The notes under the pieces: generated by a model
Told to the model about the DNA's origin: nothing
Database searches by the model: none
Seen by the model: only the letters and a program-made list of their open reading frames with translations
Part shown: positions 35,943 through 46,399 of the stretch, in pieces
How positions within the stretch are numbered: the stretch's first letter is position 1
How the letters are laid out: every line of letters begins with the position of its first letter
Made by a program: the position numbers and the translations under genes
Source: Trissonchulus latispiculum
Lineage: Eukaryota; Nematoda; Enoplea; Enoplida; Ironidae
DNA: 64,000 nucleotides
Assembly: GCA_030248195.1 (NCBI GenBank)
Contig: JASAND010028892.1
Span: 1 to 64,000 of the forward strand
Direction: 5' to 3'

Positions 35943-38938
35943 ATATATATCAGTCGATTTCTGAGTGATTCAGACATGGCTACATAGAACCGCGATGGGT
36001 CAAAAAATAGATTTCGCTCAAACTCTGCCAGTTTGATGGTCCTAGGGAATGTACTAACCAGGCAAAATATTATTGCATTTGGCTCAGCCAATTTCGAGCT
36101 ATGGCGACTTAAAGTTAGGAGGCCTGACTGCGGTTTTGGGACAGGAACGGCGCTGATATTTCCGTCCATTACTCTCAACTCATTTTTTCTAGCATGATGG
36201 TCAATACACCGTTCGAAAGCTCTTTTAAAGAGCTTCTAAACAACATACATTAAATGGTGCTGCGTGCTTTAATTATGACTGTGACGTCAAAACATTGACA
36301 GCGGCCTAGAAAACTAGCATTCACGAAAATCGACATTTCGGATCATAGCAGGCGCTAAATAAACGGGTCTCACACAGATGTCTGTCCAGTAACAGAAAGA
36401 TATATTCGTAATATATGTGCAAAATTTCAGCAAATTTAATGATCCCTTGCGGTGTCTGCGCTAAATTGAATTCAACTGTTACATCCACTTGACAGTGCAT
36501 CTGCCGCGTCTGATCACCTTAAAGAGAGATAAAGAAAGAATAGTGGTATGTGGTAGTTGCTGGCTCTTTGCACACATATTTAGTGGTGGCTTGTGCGTAA
36601 ATGTGCAATATTTCAGCAAATTTAATGGTCCTTTGTGTTGTCTGCACTAAATTTTACTCACCTGTTACATACAGATCAGAAGGATCATGCCACAGGAAGG
36701 TGCATAGGGTCTCCAATTTAAGGCAAGTACTTCGAAGAGGCTAAGGATGGTCGAATTGTGGTGTGGATTAATTATCCGGCCGCGCTCAGAAATTCATCAA
36801 ATTAAAGGAATCTTCTTTTCATTTTTTGTTAAAATTTCTGGTGATTCTTTTTGTTAACCTTGCTATAACTTTGTTACGCTTATTAGAAGTATGGCGAACA
36901 AATGTGTGTAAAAATTTGACCGTTTATGGAAGATCATCTTTGGAGTAAGCCACAACAATGTATATATTTTACAGTCGTCAGGAACTCGTGATTTTAAAAA
37001 TTCTGAAAAATTATTCACGGAAAACCTAAAATTCTTAACTTTATGCCGAATTTTTGTTGCTATCAAAATTTTGTTTTCATGATAGAGTCGATATGGTCCA
37101 GCCGCACATTTGTGCTTTTCTGTCATTCATGCAAATGCGCCCATTTTCCGTAATTTCGGGGTTTTGAAATCTTCTCCAATACCCACAATACGCGTATTAT
37201 TCGAAAGCTATTAACGACTGGAACAACTTTTGTATTTAGAACAATCTCTTGAAATGCACTCAATCCCCGGAATTCACGAAAATCGGATTTTCCGCATTTT
37301 GAACATTTTCTCCAATGCCGCACAATATGAGTATCTAAAGCTCTAGTTGAGCTGAACAAATCTTTTAATAGAATCAAATCAATATATATATCTAAAAATT
37401 CATCAAATTCCCGGAATTCACAAAACTACTCATTATCTCTGGCTTGGGAGTTCTTCGTGAATTCCGTGTTCGTGGGCGCATTTCCTCAAGTTGGCTGTAT
37501 CACAAAAATTGCTCAAATCATCAAGAGCTTTAAATTGATACCCACATTGTGGGATATTGGAGTAAATGTTCAATATCCGGAAAATCAAATTTTAGCGAAT
37601 TCCGGAAATTGAGCACATTTTCAAGTGCTTGGTCTAATTCGAAGGTTGTTCAACTCGAGCTTTCGAATAATACCCGTCTTGCGGCTATGGGTATTGGAAA
37701 AAATTTTAAAATCCGGAAGTTTTGAAAACCCGGAATTCTGGAAATTGGGTGCGTTTTCTGAAAACCTTGTGAAAGAGCAAAAATGTGCAGCGGGACTTGC
37801 TATACATTCCATCGTCGTAACAAAATTTTGATTGCAACAACAAAAAACTAAAAATTTCAGTTTTTCTGTAAATGAAACACGGAATTCCGTATTTTTCCGG
37901 GGTTTAGAATCTCGAGTTTCTGTCGTATCCTAAAGTTCCTAAAATACATATATATTGCTGTGGTTTACTCCAAATGACAGTCTTTTACAAAGGGTCAAAA
38001 CGATAAGTCAAAACTCCGAATAATAATAAGCGTAACAAGGTTACATAATATGCAGCAATTTGAAAAATGAAAAGAAGATTCCTTTAATTTAATGAATTTC
38101 TGAGCGCGGCCGGATAATTAATCCACACCACAATTCGACCATCCTTAGGCTCTTCGAAGTACTTGCCTTAAATTGGAGACCCTATGCACCTTCCTGTGGC
38201 ATGATCCTTCTGATCTGTATGTAACAGGTGAGTAAAATTTAGTGCAGACAACACAAAGGACCATTAAATTTGCTGAAATATTGCACATTTACGCACAAGC
38301 CACCACTAAATATGTGTGCAAAGAGCCAGCAACTACCACATACCACTATTCTTTCTTTATCTCTCTTTAAGGTGATCAGACGCGGCAGATGCACTGTCAA
38401 GTGGATGTAACAGTTGAATTCAATTTAGCGCAGACACCGCAAGGGATCATTAGAATTTTGCTGAAATTTTGCACATATATTACGAATATATCTTTCTGTT
38501 ACTGGACAGAAATCTGTGTGAGACCCGTTTATTTAGCGCCTGCTATGATCCGAAATGTCGATTTTCGTGAATGCTAGTTTTCTAGGCCGCTGTCAATGTT
38601 TTGACGTCACAGTCATAATTAAAGCACGCAGCACCATTTAATGTATGTTGTTTAGAAGCTCTTTAAAAGAGCTTTCGAACGGTGTATTGACCATCATGCT
38701 AGAAAAAATGAGTTGAGAGTAATGGACGGAAATATCAGCGCCATTCCTGTCCCAAAACCGCAGTCAGGCCTCCTAACTTTAAGTCGCCATAGCTCGAAAT
38801 TGGCTGAGCCAAATGCAATAATATTTTGCCTGGTTAGTACATTCCCTAGGACCATCAAACTGGCAGAGTTTGAGCGAAATCTATTTTTTGACCCATCGCG
38901 GCCTAGTTTGAAACTACTAGAAATCGACTGATATATAT
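35943..38938. repeat. 3-kb palindrome (inverted repeat, arms about 1.4 kb)
   Basis: Outer ends TATATATATCAGTCGATTTC and its complement. Arms run inward with matching blocks: 36000-36180 with 38705-38900, 36290-36560 with 38320-38610, and 36660-36790 with 38095-38240. The centre is near 37450-37560, where the match decays. The frame VPKPQSGLLTLSRHSSKLAE is conserved in both arms only because the DNA is conserved. Flanking target duplications were not resolved. Confidence 0.85.
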
Positions 38939-39135
38939 ATCTTGAAATAAGTCAAATAAAGGCTATACATTCTTAATTATATAATTAGTGAATAATGTTC
39001 TCTTACGTTATTTTATAAATTTTATAAATTTATAAATAAGTCAAAATAAATAAAAAAGCTAAATCATAGTAATTTGCACACTTAATTGAACAGAAACAGC
39101 ACTAATGTTTATCTGAATTATCTAAAATATTGCAG
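38939..39135. other. AT-rich spacer upstream of the exon-like segment
   Basis: Low-complexity A/T sequence ending in a splice-acceptor-like CTAAAATATTGCAG. Confidence 0.4.
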
Positions 39136-39351
39136 TTACTGAATTTTTATTCCTGTTGGAGCAGGAACTTATGTGAAGCTTCTGACTTAATCCATGCTTC
39201 CATCATAAATAATTGGTCTACAAAGGAATACAGCCCCTTCTGGGACCAGCTTGTTGAACCTAGAAGCCCTGTCTCGACCATTGCGAACTATGCTAACGTA
39301 ATAAACGATTTCTTCACAAAACCAGTCATGGCGAGATTAAAAGCCCTGGAT
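39136..39351 (+). CDS. Exon-like open segment, unknown product
   Basis: An open stretch of exactly 72 codons between an acceptor (ATTGCAG before 39136) and a donor (GAT followed by gtatat at 39351/39352), phase 0 at both ends. Composition is protein-like: CEASDLIHASIINNWSTKEY, PFWDQLVEPRSPVSTIANYA, NDFFTKPVMARLKALD. It contains no repeats and is not one of the repeat families seen elsewhere in the window. It lies on the strand opposite to tubulin copy A, inside its inferred last intron, just left of a transposon-like end at 39360. I recognise no domain and found no partner exons, so it may be a captured exon or a relic. Confidence 0.35.
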
Positions 39352-39359
39352 GTATATAT

Positions 39360-39470
39360 ATTAGTGATGTGCGCTGAAACATTTGTCCGCTCCGGAGCTC
39401 CGGCCGGAGCGGGCTGTCGTCGGAGCTCCCGAGCCCGCGGAGCTCCGACTGTTTGTGGAGGCTAAATTGT
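39360..39470 (+). repeat. TIR-like end TTAGTGATGTGCGC with CTCCGGAG repeats
   Basis: TTAGTGATGTGCGCTG followed by GGAGCTCC/CTCCGGAG self-complementary phrases. An inverted counterpart ends at about 50560. Related by terminus to TAGTGATGGGCA at 14980. Confidence 0.55.
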
Positions 39471-40535
39471 AAAAATTTTATTTTAAGCTAAGCAAATTAT
39501 TTTTGTACTGAAAAGCACGTCTACTCACTGTTTACTTTTACGTATCGCTTCATATCTTTATGTTCAGAATCTGATTCCTTTGATAAACATTATTATTCTA
39601 TGCATTTGCTAACCTGTATCTTTGATCTGAAATAAGTTCAGACTTTGACAACTATTCACAGAATTTGTGGCTGTTTCATTATGCATTACGTATGCTGCGT
39701 TGGCAAAAAAGCCACTTTTAGTTTACTGCCGTTTAGTTCTCTTTCATTCTTTTAAGATTTGCTAAGTTTAAGCCTTATAGATTAAGACTCCATATAATTC
39801 GTTAAGACTTTCGTCAAAAATTAAATTTGTCAAATCCATAATGAATTATATATGGCAAGTTTAATGTATAGAGGTCGGGGAAAAAAACCAACCCGCAAGT
39901 GGTGGGGAAAACAACCAACGTTTGGGCGATGGGAATGAGCTAGCGGGCTCAAATTTTGCATGCAAGTTGGTAGGGCCCATCCCACCTATCACACCAAATT
40001 TGAGCTAAATCGGACCACTTTTGAGCATTTTGTGACGTTTTGAAAATTTTGGCATTTTTGACCCCCCAAAAATTCAAAATTAGCCTATTTTTGAAGGCCT
40101 GTAAAAAATTTTCCATAGCAGTTAGATAATAACTTTTAATACTTTCTATGAGAACAACATGTGCTCTTTCCAAAAATATCGGTCTCGCCTTCCTGCGACG
40201 TTTGGCAAGCTGCCAGCAGAATTTTTACAAAATGGGAAAAAAACCAAGGGGTGGGAAAAAACCAATTTTTGCTTTTGCTACCCAACTCCCAAAAATGGTT
40301 CTTAGTTGCTCAAAAGTCATCCACATAGCAAGTTTAATGCGTTCTTTCACGTGAACAGCTGAAAATTGCATTTGGACTTGGCAATTTTGTGCTAGCCGGT
40401 AAAAACCTCATTTCGGCGGATCGGCTGTTTGGCTCAGCTAAAGCGGCCAAAAAGTACTCTGGGACAAAGAAATACGCGAACAAACACTGAAACAACGTTT
40501 ATTTTAATTTATTTCATCGAATTTCGAAAGATTTA
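39471..40535. other. Noncoding stretch
   Basis: A/T-rich, then at 39870-40290 a repeat-like patch with AACCAACCCGCAAGTGG and CACCAAATTTGAGC.. phrases. Related wording (GGTTGGTTTTTTTC, CCGACCTCTATAGA) is seen inverted at 49800-50035. No gene seen. Confidence 0.4.
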
Positions 40536-42284
40536 CAAACTAGTAACAAAAATGCCCTAACGGTCATTGCTAAAGGGGGGAATAGGGAAATGCTGCTAAA
40601 GCGGAAAAATGCCAATAGTTTCGTGCAGATTAATGTCTACTCAGCGCCTAAAATGATTGAAACGAAGCTTTTGGCAGCAGAATAGGGAACTTAGCCAGCG
40701 GCTAAAATGATTGAAACCAGCTTTTTGGTGCAGAATAGGGAATTTAGCCAGCGCTTCAAAATGATTGAAACCAGATTTTTGGTTCATAATAGGGATATAG
40801 TCAGCGCCTAAAATGATTGAAACCAGCTTTTTGGTGCAGAATAGGGAAATTAGCCAGCGCCTAAAATGATTGAAACCAGCTTTTTGGTGCAGAATAGGGA
40901 ATTCAGTCAGCGTCTAAAATGATTGAAACCAGCTTTTTTACGCAGAATAGGGAATCTAGCCAGCGCCTAAAATGATTGAAACCAGCTTTTTGGTGCAGAA
41001 TAGGAAATCTAGTCAGCGCCTAAAATGATTGAAACCAGCGTCTGGGGTAGAACAGGCGCCTCACGCCATCCACCCTATTCGCGTGAAGTGGTCAGATACG
41101 TACTCAATCGCAATGGCGTGAGTATAATACATTGGTTTGAGAAGGCTTATGAGATAACTTGTGAGTAGAAATGATAAAGTATATACCTAATTCCGCACAA
41201 GGGGCTGTCTGCTGGACTGAACACTGTGATGGTGTCATGTAATGTGGCCTCCGCTGCGACCGAATGAATGAATATGAAAGTCCTATGAAAAAAATTAGTT
41301 ACCGCGCCCCTAAGATAAAATACGTCTACGCACTGTATGTATATACATAAACGCATTTGGCTTCGTCAAGTCCACTCAAATTCTCCACCACGGTAGCGTA
41401 TATAGCACATACAATACATATATATACGTGTAAGTATATTTAACATGATAAATTTTGTACCATGATAAATTTTGTTAAACCTCCTGAACAACATTGTGCA
41501 AATCAAAGTTAGCATAGCGTAGTTCATATATTCAGCTGTACGCAAATAACTAATAATAATAATAATAACTACGCATCATCCTCCACCTAAAGCAACCTGG
41601 TTTTTTCGAACTTCACGAGGAACTGCTGATGCACTTTTACACGCACACTTACACACACAGCCCCTCATGTGACACAGGTATCCACGCAAATATCAAGCGC
41701 TTACTTGCTAAGTCCATTCTACGAGAATTCTTCTAGTTCACGCGAATAGGTGGATGGCGAGAGGCGCCTGTTCTACCCCAGACGCTGGTTCTCAATCATT
41801 TTAGGCGCTAATCTAGATTTCCTATTCAGAACCAAAAGCTGGTTTCAATCATTTTAGGCGCTGGCTAGATTCCCTATTCTGCGTAAAAAGCTGGTTTCAA
41901 TCATTTTAGACGCTGACTGAATTCCCTATTCTGCACCAAAAAGCTGGTTTCAATCATTTTAGCGCTGGCTAAATTCCCTATTCTGCACCAAAAAGCTGGT
42001 TTCAATCATTTTAGGCGCTGACTATATCCCTATTCTGCACCAAAAAGCTGGTTTCAATCATTTTAGGCGCTGGCTAAATTCCCTATTCTGCACCAAAAAG
42101 CTGGTTTCAATCATTTTAGGCGCTGGCTAGATTCCCTATTCTGCGCCAAAAGCTTGCTTCAATCATTTTAGGCGCTGGAGTAGATATTAATCTGCTCGAA
42201 ACCATTGGCATTTTTCCGCTTTAGCAGCATTTCCCTATTCCCCCCTTTAGCAATGACCGTTAGGGGCATTTTTGTTACTAGTTT
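40536..42284. repeat. Palindrome whose arms are 53-bp tandem arrays
   Basis: Left arm 40536-41100 and right arm about 41745-42284 are inverted copies. Each arm has about eight 53-bp units (AAATGATTGAAACCAGCTTT, TTGGTGCAGAATAGGGAA, TTAGCCAGCGCCT), an outer cap (ACTAGTAACAAAAATGCC..) and an inner cap (GGCGCCTCACGCCATCCACC). The ~640-bp centre is unrelated A/T-rich DNA. Confidence 0.88.
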
Positions 42285-42419
42285 CTTGTATTTTTCCGCT
42301 GTAGATCACATACGTATTACTGAGTTATAAGGAACCGGCATTCTCCCTGATAAGAGTGTGTAGCAATGTCGGGGAGGCTAGTAGGCGCTGAGTGGGTTAG
42401 GATAAAATCCAAAAATACT

Positions 42420-43869
42420 TTTATTAGGACCTTTTTATGCAAAGTTGTGCCCACAAAGTGTTTAACGCAATTTTCTGAATCGCTGACGATGTGCGGGGGA
42501 GTGGCGGCACCGCGTGGGGAAGGATAGAAATCAAAATGGCAGACTGTTTTAAAGGCACTTCTTTAACGCAAATTTTAGACCGCAAAATCGCGGGTTTAGC
42601 GCAGTTTTCTGAATGGCTGGCTGATGATGTGCAGAGGGGGGGGAATGTGGCTCCGCGTGGGGACACAGAGATTTAAATAGCAGGCTCTTATATGCGAATT
42701 TGTGAACGCAAATGAGTGCAGGCTCTTATATGCGAATTTGTGAACGCAAATGAGTGTTTAATGCAGTTCTCTGATCGGTTGCCGATATTTGGGGGGGGGC
42801 AGCGGCACGCGTGGGGACACAGAGATTTAAATAGCAGGATCTTATATGCGAATTTTTTGGGAACGCAAATGAGTGTTTAATCCAGTTCTCTGATCGGTTG
42901 CCGATATTTGGGGGGGGGGGGGCAGCGGCACGCGTGCGGACACAGAGATTTAAATAGCAGGCTCCTTATAGGCGAATTTGAGAACGCAAATGAGTGTTTA
43001 ACGCAATTTTCTGAATGGCTGATGATGTGCGGAAGGGAGGGGTAAAGGTTAGCGGCGCCGCGTGGGGACACAGATTTAAATAGCAGGCTCTTATATATAT
43101 GCGGATATGTGAACGCAAATGAGTGTTTAATGCAGTTCTCTGATCGGTTGCCGATATTTGGGGGGGGGGGGGGCCCGCGGCACGCGTGGGGACACAGAGA
43201 TTTAAATAGCAGGCTCTTATATGCGAATTTGAGAACGGAAATGAGTGTTTAACGCAGTTCTCTGATCGGTTGGCGATATTTGGGGGGGGGGGGGCAGCGG
43301 CACGCGGGGGGACACAGAGATTTAAATAGCAGGATCTTATATGCGAATTTGTGAACGCAAATGAGTGTTTAATGCAGTTCTGATCGGCTACGTATATTTG
43401 GGGGGGGGGGGTGTGCGCGGCACGCGTGGGGACACAGAGATTTAACTAGCACGATCTTATATGCGAATTTTTGGGAACGCAAATGAGTGTTTAATCCAGT
43501 TCTCTGATCGGTTGCCGATATTTGGGGGGGCAGCGGCACGCGTGCGGACACAGAGATTTAAATTGCAGGCCCTTATAGGCGAATTTGAGAACGCAAATGA
43601 GTGTTTAACGCAATTTTCTGAATGGCTGATGATGTGCGGAAGGGAGGGGGGGTTAGCGGCGCCGCGTGGGGACACAGATTTAAATAGTAGGCTCTTATAT
43701 ATATGCGAATATGTGAACGCAAATGAGTGTTTAATGCAGTTCTCTGATCGGTTGCCGATATTTGGGGGGGGGGGGCAGCGGCACGCGTGGGGACACAGAG
43801 ATTTAAATAGCAGGCTCTTATATGCGAATTTGAGAACGCAAATGAGTGTTTAACGCAATTTTCTGAATG
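42420..43869. repeat. Satellite array, ~120-bp unit, about ten copies
   Basis: Each unit holds GCGAATTTGTGAACGCAAAT, GAGTGTTTAA, TCTGATCGGTTGCCGATATT or TTTCTGAATGGCTGATGATG, a G-run of 6-13, CAGCGGCACGCGTGGGGACA and CAGAGATTTAAATAGCAGG. GAGTGTTTAA recurs every 115-132 bp. The array ends at the hAT-like insertion and a stub continues at 46378-46407. Overlapping open frames come from the array. Confidence 0.9.
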
Positions 43870-44756
43870 CAGGGCTGCCGCGCGACCTTTCCCAGAAAAA
43901 AGGAATTAAAAAAGGAATTTTGCACCCGAAAAAAAGGAAAAAAGGAATTTGTCCGACAAAAAATAGGAAATAAAAGGAATTTTTACAGATAAATTAATAA
44001 TGTTACTGTGCAAAAATATACAGATTAAGCTACATTTTCACACAGTTTTCTGCTTTTCAACTGTTCTCATTTAACCGACGGCGATATTTCCATAGGTGAC
44101 GCAAGCACGCACCTACGATACTCGCAGATCATTGATTTCATACCCGCGGGGGCGAGAGGTTCTTGCGGGGGGGGGGGGGGGGGGGAAACACAAGGACAGA
44201 ACCCAGAAGGTTACGAATCTTCATTTTAGGAATGAAACCCGTGCTTAAAACTTTAAATTGTTTATTGCTTATTTTGAACAGCCACACAAGTTTTGAAATA
44301 TTTACGTATGTTTTTAAGAAAAACTTGAGAATGTAAGCAAAACGCTACATTTACAAAACGCTAAAATGCAAATACGGACGCGTTATAAGCTTCGTCTTCT
44401 TGACTACAGTATATAAATAAAGATGCTTTTATGAAATAGAAAATACGCACCGAAGGCGCGAAATTTATTGGTTTTGTACATTTTTTGTATTTTCCTCTTA
44501 ATTTTTCTGACCCTTGAATCGCAAACAGGAAGCACCCCTGTATCTGCACTTGACCCACTTGACCTAATTATGTAAGATTTTATATAGTTACTTAGCTTCG
44601 TAAATATTTGAAGTTTTAAAGTTTTAATTGAGATCACCTTAAGAACAGGTTTTGGAGAATCAATCCTTTAAATATCAAACTTTGACGCAAAGAAACAAAT
44701 AGAGCAATAAGATCTGACATAAAATACGTAGCTCATCGGAGATATTCTAACCGGCT

Positions 44757-45139
44757 GGGGCCCGTTGCATAAAAGTGATTAGTTGATTAGTGCAGCACTT
44801 TTTCGAGGAAAACTTTTGCTTCAGTCCACCGTTTTTAGAGTTGTTCGTACTATATCGTAGCTGTTGAAGTACTTTATCCAAAAATCGTAAAGTGTTTAAT
44901 TTATCCTCACTGACTAATTCAGTCAAAGGAAATTTTTGAACTCAATCGTAATTTCTTCACTTTTTTACTTTGGCATCACTGCAATTTAAGTTGTAATTTA
45001 ATTTGGACTTTTGATTTAATTAGAACGCTCAAAGTGCTTCAAAATGACATTATTGACGATGCCCTGCCCATTCGTAGCTTTCATTGTCCTCGAAAAACTG
45101 CTACACTAATCAACTAATCACTTTTATGCAACGGGCTCC
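44757..45139. mobile_element. MITE with GCCCGTTGCATAAAAGTGAT termini
   Basis: Ends GGGGCCCGTTGCATAAAAG and its complement match over about 50 bp, including GTGATTAGTTGATTAGTG and TTTTTCGAGGA. No clear target duplication was found. The interior is A/T-rich and noncoding. Nested within the hAT-like element. Confidence 0.85.
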
Positions 45140-45959
45140 AGAGCGAGAATTCGGTTATTTTAACTTGGTTAAAATGAGTATATATATAATTGAGCTAGGT
45201 CTTTGATCCATTTTTGGCTTTGTTTCGAGAGGCAGATTAATCGTTCAAAATATTCAAAAAAATAAACGCAGAGACTCAAATTTTAAACATTTAAACTCAA
45301 AATTTCAATTTTTCTGAATCCGAAAACGTACAAAGAACAAGCTGCAAGAAGCTAAAACCTTTTTAACAAATTAATTATGTGTTTTTGTCTTTCCATACTT
45401 CAAAACTTACAAGGACTTAAGGACGATCAAATTAAGAAAAGGGCAATTCAGTAAATTAAGCAAAATGTTGAAATTTTTGGTAATTAATAAAAGTTTTGCA
45501 GTACAGACACAAAAGTGCAGAATTAATTTTTAGCTTCTTGCTGCCTGTTTGTGCATCCTGACGTACGTAGTTTAGAATAAAAAATGAAATTGAGAAAATG
45601 TTTAACATATGATTCTTTGCGCTTCATTTTTCGACATTTTGAGCGATTAATCTGCCTCTCGAAATAAACTGCTCAAAATTGATCAAACATTTAGCTCAAA
45701 ATTATGAAAAAACTGAAGTGCGAAACTTAAAAAATTAAGTTACAATATAGACGAACAGACAGCTAGACCCCTTAACATTTGCTGCATTAGACAATCAAGA
45801 TCAGCGTCAGAGTAAGATCTTTCTTGCTGGTCAACCGTTATACTACTTTTCCAATGAAGTCTTGGCATTATAGTACGTGCTACGCCAGAAATATTTGGAA
45901 AAGTCGTCCAATGATGTCTTGAAACGAGTGTTGTTCTAGTTTACCAGCGTTGTAAACTT

Positions 45960-46145
45960 ATGTCAAAATTGCATGACATTGTACTACAATGCCAATTGGA
46001 CTACTTTGCTACAACATATCCACGTTCAATCGAGCGCAAATTTTCAACTCTTGTCTTTACGCAAACAAAAAATAAGTCCAATCTAAATTCGTACTTGCTT
46101 GCAGATTATGTTAAAGTCAGTCATATTACATTAAAATGTGTGTAG
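45960..46145 (+). pseudogene. Possible hAT transposase C-terminal remnant
   Basis: The peptide contains PRSIERKFSTLVFTQTKNKS followed by NLNSYLLADYVKVSHI. This fits the hAT dimerisation pattern of an E-R-x-FS-x-L core, then Lys-Thr, a basic stretch and a leucine-rich helix ending in hydrophobic residues. It sits about 230 bp from the right TIR, where the transposase C-terminus is expected in plus orientation. The upstream catalytic part is not visible, so the gene is truncated or decayed. Confidence 0.45.
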
Positions 46146-46399
46146 ATTTAGCTATTCTATAATAAAACTGAAAAATTAAGAAAACAATATTCCGGCGAAG
46201 CCGGAAATTTTTTGGAAATTTACCACCGCAAAACTAAATTTTAGGCACATTTTTGTCCTTTTTCAGAAATATTTTGGAAAAAAAGGAAATAAAAGGAATT
46301 TTTGCAGAAAAAAGGAAAAAAAGGACGACCTCGAAAAAAAAGGAAAAAAAAGGAAAAAAGGAACCGCGGCAGCCCTGTGAATGGCTGATGATGTGCGGA

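Larger units (their letters stand above)
43870..46377 (+). mobile_element. hAT-like DNA transposon inserted in the satellite, 6-bp target duplication
   Basis: Termini CAGGGCTGCCGCG and its complement CGCGGCAGCCCTG, flanked by TGAATG at 43864-43869 and 46378-46383. Intact satellite units read TTTTCTGAATGGCTGATGAT, showing the uninterrupted target. Subterminal AAAAAAGGAA-type repeats occur at both ends. The internal remnant at 45960-46145 resembles the hAT dimerisation region. A smaller MITE (44757-45139) is nested inside. Confidence 0.8.

Noticed and set aside
35873..38931. Conserved ORF (VPKPQSGLLTLSRHSSKLAE) in both palindrome arms
   Set aside because: The DNA of the whole arm is conserved, not only this frame, and the frame lacks a domain or splice context.
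42420..43870. CRISPR-like regular array
   Set aside because: The unit is ~120 bp with no short direct repeat/unique spacer pattern, and the context is eukaryotic.
44361..44637. Minus-strand frames in the hAT-like element as transposase
   Set aside because: No hAT catalytic or dimerisation pattern, and the C-terminal-like remnant is on the plus strand.
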